From Cytobacillus sp. FSL H8-0458 (GTDB lineage: Bacteria; Bacillota; Bacilli; Bacillales; Cytobacillaceae), in the NCBI RefSeq assembly GCF_038002165.1, contig NZ_JBBOBR010000002.1:62001-126000 (forward strand): a stretch of DNA of 64,000 nucleotides. Reading direction: 5' to 3'. Below, piece by piece: positions 23,561 through 33,151 of the stretch. The notes beneath the pieces are model-generated. The model worked only from the letters and a program-made list of their open reading frames with translations. It was not told the DNA's origin and searched no databases. The translations under genes and the position numbers were made by a program. Each line of letters opens with the position of its first letter. The first letter of the stretch is position 1.

Positions 23561-23589
23561 TTGTGATTTTGTCACAATTTCGTTATACT
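23561..23589 (+). promoter_or_regulatory. yutJ promoter with overlapping Rex-like palindrome
   Basis: TTGTGA (-35, 23561-23566), a 17-nt spacer and TATACT (-10, 23584-23589) make a SigA promoter. The -35 is also the left arm of a perfect palindrome TTGTGA-TTTTG-TCACAA (23561-23577), so a bound repressor would block RNA polymerase. Spacing is 5 rather than the 6 of the yumB site. Confidence 0.55.
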
Positions 23590-23699
23590 TTTTATGGGTT
23601 TGAGGTTTATAATATCATTTATTTTTTTTCAAAATAACTATTAACATCTATTTAGGTTCGGTAACAGCAATTAGTACGGACATAAAGGGGAAATATACT

Positions 23700-24767
23700 A
23701 TGAAAAATCTTGTGATACTTGGCGGAGGCTATGGCGGTATGAGGGCACTTGCCCGATTCTTGCCTAACCAGCTTCCCGATGATGTCTCTATTACACTAAT
23801 AGATCGTGTGCCTTATCATTGTTTAAAGACTGAATATTACGCTCTTGCTGCCGGTACCATTTCTGACCAGCATGTGCGTGTATCCTTCCCTGAACATCAA
23901 AGATTAACCATCAAATACGGCGAAGTGACAAAAATCAGCATCGAGGAAAACAAAGTATATCTTCAGGGCGAAGAGCCTGTTGCGTATGATGATATAATAA
24001 TTGGGCTTGGATGTGAAGATAAGTACCATAATGTTCCGGGGGCTGATATTCACACTTATAGCATCCAGACAATTGAAAAATCCCGCAGAACATATGAAGC
24101 TTTAAATAATCTATCACCAGGCTCTGTTGTTGGAATTGTCGGTGCAGGTTTAAGCGGAGTGGAACTGGCTTCCGAATTAAATGAAAGCCGTCCGGATTTG
24201 AAAGTCAAATTATTTGATAGAGGGAAGCATATACTGTCCGCCTTCTCCGAAAGATTGAGCACGTATGTAGAAAATTGGTTTTTAGAACATAATGTTGAAA
24301 TCATTAACCAATCGAATATTACTAAAGTAGAAGAAAAAACCCTTTATAATCATGACGAACCCATCCACTGTGATGCCATCGTTTGGACTGCCGGCATCCA
24401 GCCGAACAAAGTGGTTCGGGATATGAATGTGGAAAAGGACCCGCAAGGACGCGTAGTTTTAACCAAACATCACAATATTCCCGGGAATGAACATGTATAT
24501 GTGGTAGGAGATTGTGCGAGCCTCCCGCATGCACCAAGTGCCCAGCTTGCAGAAGGGCAGGCAGAGCAAATCGTTCAAATCCTATTGAAACGCTGGAAAG
24601 GCGAGGAGCTTCCTGAAACATTGCCAGTTATCAAGCTTAAAGGAGTCCTTGGATCACTGGGCAAAAAGCACGGATTCGGTCTGGTCGCAGAACGCCCTAT
24701 CACAGGCCGCGTTGCCCGCCTGCTAAAATCCGGAATTTTGTGGATGTATAAATACCATAATGGATAA
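23700..24767 (+). CDS. yutJ: NADH dehydrogenase-like flavoprotein YutJ
   Basis: A 355-aa NDH-2-like protein. It has the FAD motif [16 protein letters not shown] at the start, a second dinucleotide motif GIVGAGLSGVELASELNES (about residues 144-162) and HVYVVGDCASLP near residue 260. RBS AAAGGGG before ATG 23700. It is shorter than YumB and lacks an obvious C-terminal membrane helix. Electron acceptor is inferred to be quinone from the family. Its promoter carries a Rex-like palindrome like the one near yumB, suggesting shared redox control. Confidence 0.85.
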   Translation: MKNLVILGGGYGGMRALARFLPNQLPDDVSITLIDRVPYHCLKTEYYALAAGTISDQHVRVSFPEHQRLTIKYGEVTKISIEENKVYLQGEEPVAYDDIIIGLGCEDKYHNVPGADIHTYSIQTIEKSRRTYEALNNLSPGSVVGIVGAGLSGVELASELNESRPDLKVKLFDRGKHILSAFSERLSTYVENWFLEHNVEIINQSNITKVEEKTLYNHDEPIHCDAIVWTAGIQPNKVVRDMNVEKDPQGRVVLTKHHNIPGNEHVYVVGDCASLPHAPSAQLAEGQAEQIVQILLKRWKGEELPETLPVIKLKGVLGSLGKKHGFGLVAERPITGRVARLLKSGILWMYKYHNG

Positions 24768-24768
24768 T

Positions 24769-24804
24769 AAAAAATGAGCATCCTGATCGATGCTCATTTT
24801 TTTA
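24769..24804. terminator. Bidirectional terminator between yutJ and yuzD
   Basis: AAAAAATGAGCATC...GATGCTCATTTTTTT, a 10-bp stem flanked by A and T runs. Confidence 0.85.
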
Positions 24805-25128
24805 TTAAACTGCCTGGTATCCGTACTTTTCCATTTCGGCATAGATCGTTTTTAATTTTGGATTTCCTTCACCGACAATCTCATCCTCAATCAGGACAAC
24901 CGGGTAAAACATATCTTCCTCTATCACTCTTAGTGCGAATTCTTTTTTGTCCTCTTCTTCGGGTGGATTATGAATGTCAACATACACGATTTTAAAAGGC
25001 TGATTGGCAAATTTCCTGGCTAGTGCTGCCTCGAGCCATTCATAAGTTTCCTTGGATGATGGCAGGTTCACACAGCTTGGACAAAGCTGCTCCGCACCAT
25101 AAACAGTGATTTCAATCTCTTTTTTCAC
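24805..25128 (-). CDS. yuzD: YuzD-family thioredoxin-like protein
   Basis: A 107-aa DUF1462/YuzD protein: ITVYGAEQLCPSCVNLPSSK has a redox-type CPSC at about residues 16-19, and YVDIHNPPEEEDKKEF and FYPVVLIEDEIVGEGNPK are family blocks. It probably has a glutaredoxin-like fold. Convergent with yutJ and divergent from yutI across the tandem repeat. Function unknown. Confidence 0.8.
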   Translation of the reverse strand: MKKEIEITVYGAEQLCPSCVNLPSSKETYEWLEAALARKFANQPFKIVYVDIHNPPEEEDKKEFALRVIEEDMFYPVVLIEDEIVGEGNPKLKTIYAEMEKYGYQAV

Positions 25129-25195
25129 TCTTCTTTCCCCCTATGCAAAACTTGTTCTTCCCTTCATTTTACAACATTAACATAAAGCAGCCTAA

Positions 25196-25500
25196 TAAAG
25201 TGAAACTTCAATCAGTGGGGGGTCCTTATCCCCCACTGATTGTTAGTTGAACCAATCGGGCCTTTACGGGCAGTTTGACCCCACTTATCCTCCTTTGATT
25301 CCTCTGAGCCTTGAAGCGGGGATCTTACTGCCCGTTAGACTGCGATAAAGTGAAACTTCAATCAGTGGGGGGGCTTTATCCCCCACTGATTGTTAGTTGA
25401 ACCAATCGGGCCTTTACGGGCAGTTTGACCCCCACTTATCCTCCTTTGATTCCGCTGAGTCTTGAAGTGGGGATCTTACTGCCCGTTAGACTGCGATAAA
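25196..25500 (+). repeat. Two tandem copies of the 150-bp structured repeat
   Basis: Unit 1 is 25196-25345 and unit 2 is 25346-25500. Each starts TAAAGTGAAACTTCAATCAG and ends CCCGTTAGACTGCGATAAA. Each carries the CAGTGGGGG/CCCCCACTG hairpin and CGGGCAG...CTGCCCG arms. The copies differ at a few bases only, so the duplication is recent. A third, inverted and longer copy is at 1276-1475. They fill the gap between yuzD and yutI. Confidence 0.9.
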
Positions 25501-25593
25501 AATATTCTCCTAATGAGTGGAAATTACGTTCTTGGAATAGATTTTTAAGACTGATTTGATTATAATAAATGTATGGAAAGGAGTCGATTTCAC

Positions 25594-25833
25594 ATGGCAG
25601 AACAAACAACTATGACTGAACAAGTTCAGGAAGTATTAGATAAATTGCGCCCATTCCTTCTTCGCGATGGCGGGGACTGTGAATTGGTGGATGTTGAAGA
25701 TGGCATCGTTAAATTACGCCTTCTTGGTGCATGCGGCAGCTGCCCAAGTTCAACGATTACGTTGAAAGCCGGTATTGAGCGCGCTCTTTTGGAAGAAGTA
25801 CCTGGTGTAGTCGAAGTAGAACAAGTATTTTAA
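25594..25833 (+). CDS. yutI: NifU C-terminal-domain iron-sulfur scaffold YutI
   Basis: A 79-aa NifU-like domain with the single CxxC needed for cluster binding ([16 protein letters not shown], about residues 46-61). Such proteins carry nascent Fe-S clusters to targets. ATG 25594 is chosen because AAAGGAG lies about 10 nt upstream; the reading from 25573 has no RBS. A TATAAT at 25561-25566 is the probable -10. Confidence 0.9.
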   Translation: MAEQTTMTEQVQEVLDKLRPFLLRDGGDCELVDVEDGIVKLRLLGACGSCPSSTITLKAGIERALLEEVPGVVEVEQVF

Positions 25834-25845
25834 TTTTTCCTTTGC

Positions 25846-25878
25846 AAAAAGCGATGTCTGGATGACATCGCTTTTTTT
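25846..25878. terminator. Bidirectional terminator between yutI and thrB
   Basis: AAAAAGCGATGTC...GACATCGCTTTTTTT, near-perfect stem with A and T tracts on the two sides. Confidence 0.85.
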
Positions 25879-26812
25879 ATATTGTATGGCCTGCCTCCAG
25901 CTTAGCTAAGCTTTTTTTAAAAATCGTGCAGCCTTCCTGATCAATTTTCAGAGGAAGGATTTCCATGTCCGGGAGCAGCCTCTGAAGCCCTTCTGCCACT
26001 GCGGGCCCACATCCTGTCTCAGCCAGGCAGAGAACCGCCGGCCCTGCACCGCTTAAGGCAACTCCGAATGCTCCGAGCTCTGGTGCTGCTTTTTCAATGA
26101 CATCCAAATGCGGAACCATTTTCTTCCGGTAAGGATGATGGAATAAGTCTCCACTCATCATCTTGCCTGCAAGAGAGAAATTTCCGCTAAGCAAGGCTGC
26201 TACCATGACATTTCCGACTGCGCCTGCCTGGACAGCTTCCCTAAAGGACCATTCTGAAGGCAGAACGCCTCTGGATTCCTTTGTGAGGAGTTCGTTTTTC
26301 GGGACCACTGCTATAACATCAAATTCTATAGTTTTAATACTTTGAACAGATACCTCTTCCTCTGACAGGCAGCCAATAACGAGGCCTCCAAGAAGGGAGG
26401 CACCTGCGTTATCAGGATGGCCCTCCATTCTTGATGACAGTTCAAGCTTCTCGTACTGTGTCAGCTGAAGCCCGCAAAATACATCTGCCAATTCGATCCC
26501 TGCTACAATGGCTGCAGCGCTTGACCCAAGTCCCCGTGTGAGAGGGATATCGCTCGAAATGCGGGCCTTGCATCCCTGAAGCTCTCTACCATACTTCTTC
26601 GCGGTATCCATTGCAACTTGAAAAATAAAATTGGATTCGTCAGAAGGGTAGATGCTTAGCGGCTCTGATAAAGGAATCATTTCAAACTTATCTGCCTTTT
26701 CGGCTTCAAGCGTCAAATATAAATTTAAGGCAAGGCCAATCGAGTCGAAGCCTGGCCCGAGATTTGCCGTGCTGCCGGGTACTTTGATGACAACCATTTC
26801 ACCTTCGCTCAT
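25877..26812 (-). CDS. thrB: Homoserine kinase
   Basis: A 311-aa GHMP kinase that phosphorylates homoserine to O-phosphohomoserine. Motifs: [19 protein letters not shown] (residues 10-28) and the ATP loop [15 protein letters not shown] (about 90-104), plus [14 protein letters not shown] near residue 253. The start overlaps the thrC stop as ATGA, the last step of a coupled hom-thrC-thrB operon. RBS GGGAG. Confidence 0.95.
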   Translation of the reverse strand: MSEGEMVVIKVPGSTANLGPGFDSIGLALNLYLTLEAEKADKFEMIPLSEPLSIYPSDESNFIFQVAMDTAKKYGRELQGCKARISSDIPLTRGLGSSAAAIVAGIELADVFCGLQLTQYEKLELSSRMEGHPDNAGASLLGGLVIGCLSEEEVSVQSIKTIEFDVIAVVPKNELLTKESRGVLPSEWSFREAVQAGAVGNVMVAALLSGNFSLAGKMMSGDLFHHPYRKKMVPHLDVIEKAAPELGAFGVALSGAGPAVLCLAETGCGPAVAEGLQRLLPDMEILPLKIDQEGCTIFKKSLAKLEAGHTI

Positions 26813-27870
26813 ATATGAACGGCTCCCTTGATATGGTCCGCAACTGCTTTTTCATCATTTGGCAGTAAAACTGGCTTAACAGGGCTGCATTCAATGGCTG
26901 TATTAGGATCCTTCAGTCCGTTCCCAGTCAGGATAGCCACCACTTTTGTTTTATGAGGAATCTCCCCATTGCGCAGCTGTTTATATACCCCCGCAAGTGA
27001 AGCACATGAAGCCGGCTCAGCGAAAATCCCTTCAGAAGAAGCTAGTTTACGGTACATGCAAAGAATCTCTTCATCGCTGACTTCATCAATTTTCCCATTT
27101 GATTCCGACAAGGCAGCATTGGCTAAATGCCAGCTCGCAGGATTTCCGATTCTGATGGCTGTTGCAATTGTTTCAGGACTTTCAAACACACGGTTATGGA
27201 CAATAGCCGCTGCTCCTTCTGCCTGTACTCCGTGCATTCTTGGAAGACCTGTACCTCTTTCTTCGTTGTATTCTTTAAACCCTTTCCAATAGGCAGAAAT
27301 ATTGCCGGCATTGCCCACTGGCAAAGCAAGGATATCCGGAGCGCTTCCAAGCTGGTCGCAGATTTCAAAGGCCGCTGTCTTCTGTCCCTCAAGACGATAT
27401 GGATTAACCGAGTTTACGAGAGTAAAAGGTTCTGTTTCGCTAATTTTCCGTACCATTGCAAGCGCTTGGTCAAAATTACCTTCAATTGATACTACTTCCG
27501 CTCCATACATAACAGCTTGTGCAAGCTTCCCCATGGCGATTTTCCCTTCAGGGATGACAACCACACATCTCATGCCGGCCCTTGCTGCATATGCAGCCGC
27601 AGCTGCAGAGGTATTGCCGGTGGAGGCACAGATGATGGCATCGCTTCCTTCTTCTTTCGCCTTTGCAACAGCCATAACCATGCCTCTGTCTTTAAATGAC
27701 CCTGTGGGATTTGCTCCTTCCGTTTTCACATAGAGATCAATGCCCCAGTCCCTTGAGAGCTTATCCAGCCTGATCAGGGGGGTATTGCCCTCATTTAAAG
27801 TAAGCATTGGTGTATTTTCACTAACTGGCAAATAGTCTTTATATGTTCTTATGAGTCCTTCCCATCTCAT
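26809..27870 (-). CDS. thrC: Threonine synthase
   Basis: A 353-aa PLP enzyme converting O-phosphohomoserine to threonine. The PLP lysine is in [17 protein letters not shown] (Lys about 60), and the phosphate-binding loop is [16 protein letters not shown] (about 184-199). Length is typical of the short bacterial type. The start overlaps the hom stop as ATGA. Confidence 0.95.
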   Translation of the reverse strand: MRWEGLIRTYKDYLPVSENTPMLTLNEGNTPLIRLDKLSRDWGIDLYVKTEGANPTGSFKDRGMVMAVAKAKEEGSDAIICASTGNTSAAAAAYAARAGMRCVVVIPEGKIAMGKLAQAVMYGAEVVSIEGNFDQALAMVRKISETEPFTLVNSVNPYRLEGQKTAAFEICDQLGSAPDILALPVGNAGNISAYWKGFKEYNEERGTGLPRMHGVQAEGAAAIVHNRVFESPETIATAIRIGNPASWHLANAALSESNGKIDEVSDEEILCMYRKLASSEGIFAEPASCASLAGVYKQLRNGEIPHKTKVVAILTGNGLKDPNTAIECSPVKPVLLPNDEKAVADHIKGAVHI

Positions 27871-29165
27871 ACTCTGGCGCTCCCTTCCACACGATACGAA
27901 CTTTTGATTGATTGAACTGCCGGCAAATCTCTTAAACTTACTAAAATATCCTCATAATCCTGAAGGGATGCCTGGTGGGTAACCAGCACAATCTCAGCAA
28001 GCCCTTTTTCCTTTAAAGGAAGCTGCAGGATTTTCTCAAAACTGACATGATGCTCTGAAAAAATGGATGTGATGTTGGCAAATGTCCCTACTTCATCTTT
28101 TACATGCAATCTTAAGAAATACTTCGAATAAATTTCATGTGCATCTTTTAATTTCTTATCATATTGAGGAACTGCTGCGCTTTTTCCATTGACGCCAAGA
28201 CGCATATTTTTCATTACCCCAACAAGATCCGATACCACAGCTGTAGCTGTAGGCAGACTGCCAGCTCCAGGTCCGTAGAACATCGTTTCCCCTACCGCTT
28301 CACCGTAAACATATACTGCATTGTATTCATCCTGAACCGATGCAAGAGGATGAGACTCGGACAGCAAAGTTGGCTGGACACTTACTTCCACCTTTTCCCC
28401 CTCCCGATGGGCAATCCCGATCAGCTTCATGATGTACCCAAGCTGCTTGCCGTACTGCAGGTCTTCTTCTGTAATATCTGTAATGCCTTTAACCTTTACA
28501 TCATCAAGGTCAATATTCATGGAAAAACCCAGTGTAGACAGGATCGCCATTTTCCTTGCTGCATCGAGGCCCTCCACATCTGCAGTCGGGTCACTTTCCG
28601 CATATCCCAGCTCCTGAGCTTCTTTCAGAACGTCCTCATAAGCGCTCCCATTCTTGCTCATTTTTGTCAAAATAAAGTTTGTTGTCCCATTCACAATTCC
28701 CATCATTTTTGTAATTCTATCAGACGCCAAACCATCTACCAGCCCTCTTAAAATGGGAATACCTCCGGCAACACTTGCCTCATAAAAGAGATCACATCCG
28801 TTTTGAGCAGCAGCAGCCAGCAATTCAGGACCGTAAACCGCCATCAGATCCTTATTTGCCGTCACCACATGCTTGCCATTATCCAAAGCTTTCTTTAAAT
28901 GGTTTCGGGTTTCTTCTATGCCGCCCATTACTTCAATCACTACATCTATATCAGCATCATTTAAAATGTCTTCAGGATTAAGCGTCAGCAAACTCCTGTC
29001 CACTTTAACGGCTCTGTCTTTATTTACATCTTTAACAAGAACTTTCTTTACAACAACCGGACAGCCGACCTGGTGCATAAGCTTATCCTGATGTTTCTCA
29101 ATGATTTGCACGACACCCGATCCAACTGTTCCTAATCCTAATAAACCAATTGAGATTGATTCCAC
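27867..29165 (-). CDS. hom: Homoserine dehydrogenase with ACT domain
   Basis: A 432-aa NAD(P)-dependent enzyme reducing aspartate semialdehyde to homoserine. It has a Rossmann motif [15 protein letters not shown] at residues 8-22, the catalytic region [14 protein letters not shown] and [20 protein letters not shown], and a C-terminal ACT domain (about 350-425; [20 protein letters not shown]) for threonine feedback. Start is GTG 29165 behind AAGGGGGAG. It heads the threonine operon. Confidence 0.95.
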   Translation of the reverse strand: MESISIGLLGLGTVGSGVVQIIEKHQDKLMHQVGCPVVVKKVLVKDVNKDRAVKVDRSLLTLNPEDILNDADIDVVIEVMGGIEETRNHLKKALDNGKHVVTANKDLMAVYGPELLAAAAQNGCDLFYEASVAGGIPILRGLVDGLASDRITKMMGIVNGTTNFILTKMSKNGSAYEDVLKEAQELGYAESDPTADVEGLDAARKMAILSTLGFSMNIDLDDVKVKGITDITEEDLQYGKQLGYIMKLIGIAHREGEKVEVSVQPTLLSESHPLASVQDEYNAVYVYGEAVGETMFYGPGAGSLPTATAVVSDLVGVMKNMRLGVNGKSAAVPQYDKKLKDAHEIYSKYFLRLHVKDEVGTFANITSIFSEHHVSFEKILQLPLKEKGLAEIVLVTHQASLQDYEDILVSLRDLPAVQSIKSSYRVEGSARV

Positions 29166-29222
29166 GCTAGCTCCCCCTTAAAGTGTTCACTATGTAAGTA
29201 CATTTGTATTTGTATAGTAGAC

Positions 29223-29251
29223 ATTATAGGGGGCGAGCGGGATTTTTACAA
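29223..29251 (-). promoter_or_regulatory. SigA promoter of hom-thrC-thrB
   Basis: On the minus strand TTGTAA, a 17-nt spacer and TATAAT, ending 57 nt before the hom GTG. Just upstream is a palindromic AAGCGCTT (29280-29287) that partly resembles a CcpA cre site. No T-box or leader peptide was seen. Confidence 0.7.
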
Positions 29252-29337
29252 TAGGCAATTTTCCGAAAATATCAGATGGAAGCGCTTAACATACTGTTAT
29301 ATTGCGCTTCAATTTTTTTAAAAATTTTTATCTATCA

Positions 29338-29366
29338 ATAAAGGCACCCTTCTTGGGTGCCTTCAT
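29338..29366 (-). terminator. Terminator after the 2-hydroxyacid dehydrogenase gene
   Basis: AAGGCACCC...GGGTGCCTT stem followed by TTATT on the minus strand, 6 nt past the stop. Confidence 0.75.
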
Positions 29367-29371
29367 CACTT

Positions 29372-30334
29372 CTATTTGACCGGTGTCTTCGGATTCTTTT
29401 CTGAAAGGACAAGATCAATGTTTTCCACACACAGCTCCATCATACTATAGCGCGTTTCTATGCTTGCACTTCCGATATGGGGCATGGCCACCACATTCTT
29501 CAGCTCCAACAGCGGATGTTCGGCGCCGATTGGCTCTTCCGCAAAAACATCCAATCCTGCTGCCGCAATTTCACCTGCCTTCAGTGCTTCATATAAATCA
29601 TGTTCATTTACGACCGGCCCTCTGGAGGCATTCACAAAAACAGCATGGTTTTTCATCTTCCGGAAGGCATTTCGGTTAAATAGATTCCTTGTTTCTTCTG
29701 TTAATGGCGTCAGACAGACAACAAAATCTGACCGTTCGAGCAGCTCATCAAAGCTTACATATCGAGCTCCCAGTTCCTGTTCTGCATCCGGCTTCCTCGA
29801 GCGATTATGATATAAAATTTCCATATCAAATCCTGAGGCGCGCTTTGCCACTGTTTTTCCGATATTCCCCATCCCAATAATCCCTATTGTTTTATGATGC
29901 ACATCCTGGCCTGCCAAAAGGAGCGGGCTCCAGCTCTTCCAATCGCCTTTCTTCACAAACTCCGCAGCCTCCACCATTCTGCGGGCAGCAGCAAGCACAA
30001 GTGCAAATGTCAGGTCGGCGGTTGAATCATTTAATACCCCTGGTGTATTGGTAACTGTAATTCCAAGCCTCTTTGCAGTTTCAACGTCCACATTATCATA
30101 GCCGACAGCCATATTGGCAACGATCTTCAGTTTCTCTCCCGCTTTTAGAACTTCCTCATTAACCGGCTCTGACAGCATGGTCAGAAGGGCATCTGCCTTT
30201 CCAGCTTCTTGCAGGAATACATCATAAGGTACCGGCATATCTTCCCGATCCCACATTTCAACAATGTATTTTTCTTTTAAACTGGCGATAACATCTTCTG
30301 GCAGCTTCCTGCTGATAAATACATATGGTTTCAT
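29372..30334 (-). CDS. D-2-hydroxyacid dehydrogenase (glyoxylate/hydroxypyruvate reductase-like)
   Basis: A 320-aa NAD-dependent D-2-hydroxyacid dehydrogenase. The cofactor motif is GIIGMGNIGKTVAKRA (about residues 150-165). Catalytic Arg is in NASRGPVVNEHDLYEAL (about 237-253), and the Glu and His are in FAEEPIGAEHP and VAMPHIGSAS. It resembles GyaR/GhrB enzymes that reduce glyoxylate or hydroxypyruvate; exact substrate is not set by sequence alone. RBS GGGG before ATG 30334. It has its own terminator and is monocistronic. Confidence 0.88.
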   Translation of the reverse strand: MKPYVFISRKLPEDVIASLKEKYIVEMWDREDMPVPYDVFLQEAGKADALLTMLSEPVNEEVLKAGEKLKIVANMAVGYDNVDVETAKRLGITVTNTPGVLNDSTADLTFALVLAAARRMVEAAEFVKKGDWKSWSPLLLAGQDVHHKTIGIIGMGNIGKTVAKRASGFDMEILYHNRSRKPDAEQELGARYVSFDELLERSDFVVCLTPLTEETRNLFNRNAFRKMKNHAVFVNASRGPVVNEHDLYEALKAGEIAAAGLDVFAEEPIGAEHPLLELKNVVAMPHIGSASIETRYSMMELCVENIDLVLSEKNPKTPVK

Positions 30335-30406
30335 TGAAATATCCCCTTTTCACATTCTCAGCTTACTGTTCCTTTCGCCAAGAAAGAGGGATTTCCCTGC
30401 CATTTT

Positions 30407-31414
30407 TCAGCTCTTGATCCAATTCACCAGAGGAATCCTAAGTTTTTTGATCGGAACTTCGGCAAATTCGAAGAACCCTCCCAGAAAACGCTCATGGTCA
30501 TCAGACTGCCAGAGATACTTCTGCAGGCGCTCCTGAAGCACCAGCTTCTGCTGTTCAGAATCGGCGCCATAATAGTTTTCGATTGTTTCAAAATAATGGA
30601 GGGGAAACAAAAGACGGGCGTAGTATAACCGCCATGAAAAAGAGGATAATCCTCCTATACTTTGATATTCCGATAAAAATTGGCGGAGTTCTGGCTGATA
30701 CGTTTTGATATTACGAAAGTATTTTTCCCTTGTCCATTCCGCCAAATCTCTGGACGAGTGATCAAATACCCAGTCAAATGGATTTTTCATATAATAACTG
30801 TCACCCCAGGTGGCAGATGTCAGTCTAACATGACAAACGGTTCCGCTGTCTGCCATTCCGGGTTCATCATCTAGCTCTGTATCCACAAGATACTGTATTG
30901 AGTTTTCAGCCAGCCCCATATAATATGGAAAAGACTCTAAAAACATTCTTTCAAAATCATTTTCGGGTTTCTGGAAAAGCATTTCATTCCATACCTTTTC
31001 CATTTGGTCAAGCCGCTGTTCCCAAAGCTGTTTCCATTGCCCGATTCTGCTCGTTTTTTTCACAGGGAAAGAAATGCTCCTGCCTCTGTAATGGAACTTT
31101 GCCAGCTTTCGGCCAAACTGATTCTGCTTCCTGCTCAAGGTATGCCGATTAACTAAAATGCAAAAGCGGCTATCATTCCAGTCAATGGACTGCTTGCCTT
31201 CCTTCGTTTTCAAAAAAGTGCTTATATTTCTATCTCCGTTATTAGACAGGTGTTCTGCCATTTGGTCCAGTTCATCAAGTTCTTCTTCATCTGTATGCCC
31301 CGCAGGCACAAGCAAATAAAGATGCCCCTGCTTTCGGCACGCGTCATATTTTCCGATTCTGATTGTATCTTCCGCTTCTATGCCAAATTGTTCTTTCAAA
31401 AGCTTTCTAAACAT
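30407..31414 (-). CDS. yutH: Spore coat-associated protein YutH
   Basis: A 335-aa protein of the YutH/CotS-like group, related to bacterial kinase-like (aminoglycoside phosphotransferase fold) spore coat proteins. Blocks include SSTFLKTKEGKQSIDWNDSR-type and FHYRGRSISFPVKKTSRIGQ, with HVRLTSATWGDSYYMKNPFD and FDHSSRDLAEW toward the C-terminus, where a kinase HGD-type loop would be. The canonical catalytic Asp motif is not clear, so activity is doubtful. Position between the thr genes and yutG matches B. subtilis. RBS GAGGTGG. Confidence 0.8.
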   Translation of the reverse strand: MFRKLLKEQFGIEAEDTIRIGKYDACRKQGHLYLLVPAGHTDEEELDELDQMAEHLSNNGDRNISTFLKTKEGKQSIDWNDSRFCILVNRHTLSRKQNQFGRKLAKFHYRGRSISFPVKKTSRIGQWKQLWEQRLDQMEKVWNEMLFQKPENDFERMFLESFPYYMGLAENSIQYLVDTELDDEPGMADSGTVCHVRLTSATWGDSYYMKNPFDWVFDHSSRDLAEWTREKYFRNIKTYQPELRQFLSEYQSIGGLSSFSWRLYYARLLFPLHYFETIENYYGADSEQQKLVLQERLQKYLWQSDDHERFLGGFFEFAEVPIKKLRIPLVNWIKS

Positions 31415-31671
31415 TAAACCACCTCATTATAAAGAGATCCTTAAGGTATGTATATGAAAGAAGACTTTAAAACTTGTTGTTTTCTTGGATAAGACTGTGT
31501 ACCATGGATATGATATAGAAAATGAAATTTTTCCGTTTGAGCGGCTGTGGGCATATTTGATAAAAAAAGGGTATATACATAGTGAAAAGAATATAAAAGT
31601 GCACTGCACAGGTCCTTTAAAGGCCTGATGTACTTACCGCAATCATCTATTAACCAGAAAAGGTGAAGCCA

Positions 31672-32175
31672 ATGAATGAAGAAAAAAAAGCAGTTAATCT
31701 TACCGAGCAGACAGCACGTAAATGGCTACATGAAAGAGGGGTTGAAATACAGGATATAGCTGATTTGGTGTTCTTCCTCCAGGAGAAATATCACCCCGAT
31801 TTGCAGATGAAGGATTGCATTCATAATGTTGAGCGTGTCTTATCAAAAAGAGAAGTGCAAAACGCCATTTTGACAGGAATTCAGCTTGATATGCTGGCCG
31901 AGGAAAAGAAACTCCTGGAGCCGCTGCAATCGATTATCGCTACAGATGAAGGATTATACGGTGCGGATGAAGTGTTGGCCTTATCCATTGTAAACGTATA
32001 TGGTTCCATCGGATTTACCAATTTCGGGTATATCGATAAATTGAAGCCGGGCATTCTGAAAGATCTGAACGATAAGAGTTCAGGCAGATGCCATACCTTC
32101 CTTGATGATATTGTAGGAGCTATTGCTGCTGCCGCTTCGAGCAGACTTGCACATAGTGCTGAAAATGTGGAATAG
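31672..32175 (+). CDS. yutG: Phosphatidylglycerophosphatase A-family protein YutG
   Basis: A 167-aa PgpA-family protein. The family block ADEVLALSIVNVYGSIGFTN (about residues 102-121), followed by FGYIDKLKPG and a C-terminal FLDDIVGAIAAAASSRL with the Asp-Asp pair, is clear. PgpA proteins are usually membrane enzymes dephosphorylating phosphatidylglycerol phosphate; the YutG branch is more soluble, so the substrate is uncertain. ATG 31672 follows AAGGTG by 6 nt. Confidence 0.8.
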   Translation: MNEEKKAVNLTEQTARKWLHERGVEIQDIADLVFFLQEKYHPDLQMKDCIHNVERVLSKREVQNAILTGIQLDMLAEEKKLLEPLQSIIATDEGLYGADEVLALSIVNVYGSIGFTNFGYIDKLKPGILKDLNDKSSGRCHTFLDDIVGAIAAAASSRLAHSAENVE

Positions 32176-32176
32176 A

Positions 32177-32210
32177 AAAAGGATGGAGAGTTTTCTCCAT
32201 CCTTTTTCTA
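32177..32210. terminator. Bidirectional terminator between yutG and yutF
   Basis: AAAAAGGATGGAGA...TCTCCATCCTTTTT, a perfect 14-bp stem. Confidence 0.9.
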
Positions 32211-32975
32211 TTTGAAGTCCCAATCCGCTAATGAATCGAGTACAAAGTCCGGCTGTCTCTCATAGCCCTTCAATAATTCTTTCGTTGTTACCCCCGTATG
32301 GACAAGCAGGGTATCCATACCGGCATTCATTCCTGCTAAGATATCCGTATCATAGTTATCTCCAACCATCAGTGTTTCTTCCTTGGCGGTTCCCAGCACC
32401 TTCAAAGCCTGCTCCATAATAATTGATTCAGGCTTGCCAATAAATACAGGCTGAGTTTGTGTCGAAACAGTGATGACAGAGGTTAGTGACCCATTGCCCG
32501 GCAGCAGCCCTCTTTCTGTCGGAATGGCAATGTCTCCGTTTGTGGAAATGAATGTTGCCCCATTCCGGACAGCCAGACAGGCGATGGACAGCTTTTCATA
32601 GTTAATCGAACGGTCAATCCCCACCACTACGAAGTCTGCATGCTCCTTTGCAAAGCTTAGTCCTTTTTCAGACAGCGCTTCCCGTATTCCTTCTTCTCCG
32701 ATTACATAAACAGAAGCATCGTTTTGCTGTTCATATATGTAGCTGGCAGTGGCCATGCTCGTTGTAAAAACCTGGTCTTCTTCAGCAGGAATGCCAAACT
32801 TCACAAGCTTATCCGCCACCTGGCCTGGTGTTCTTGAAGAATTATTTGTCACAAACAAATAAGGCAGACCCAGTTCCTGAAGCCTTTTGACAAAGTCGGC
32901 AGCCTCACTAATCAGCTCTGTCCCGCGATACATAGTGCCATCTAAATCGATTAAGTATCCTTTATATTTTTTCAA
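32208..32975 (-). CDS. yutF: NagD-type HAD phosphatase YutF
   Basis: A 255-aa HAD-IIA phosphatase. The nucleophile motif is YLIDLDGTMYRGTEL (Asp10/Asp12), motif II is FVTNNSSRTPGQ, and motif III/IV is LMVGDNYDTDILAGMNAGMD. These enzymes dephosphorylate sugar phosphates or nucleotides; substrate unspecified. The start is TTG 32975, 7 nt after GGGAGG; the longer frame from 32990 would include that RBS. Confidence 0.88.
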   Translation of the reverse strand: MKKYKGYLIDLDGTMYRGTELISEAADFVKRLQELGLPYLFVTNNSSRTPGQVADKLVKFGIPAEEDQVFTTSMATASYIYEQQNDASVYVIGEEGIREALSEKGLSFAKEHADFVVVGIDRSINYEKLSIACLAVRNGATFISTNGDIAIPTERGLLPGNGSLTSVITVSTQTQPVFIGKPESIIMEQALKVLGTAKEETLMVGDNYDTDILAGMNAGMDTLLVHTGVTTKELLKGYERQPDFVLDSLADWDFK

Positions 32976-33151
32976 AACAATTCCTCCCATATGATCTATG
33001 CCTTGATTAGTATCCCTATAAGTATTGCTATTTAACTTGGCTGTCGCCCATAAAAGCTATCTTAAAGGAGCAAGGTGAATTGTACAATTATTCACGATTA
33101 CAGGTGATGCAGTTATTCCCGCAAAAAAACTCCTTGAACAGGAGCCCGCGC

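Noticed and set aside
29276..29290. CcpA cre site upstream of hom
   Set aside because: AAGCGCTT is palindromic but the outer positions do not fit the cre consensus well; left as a note only.
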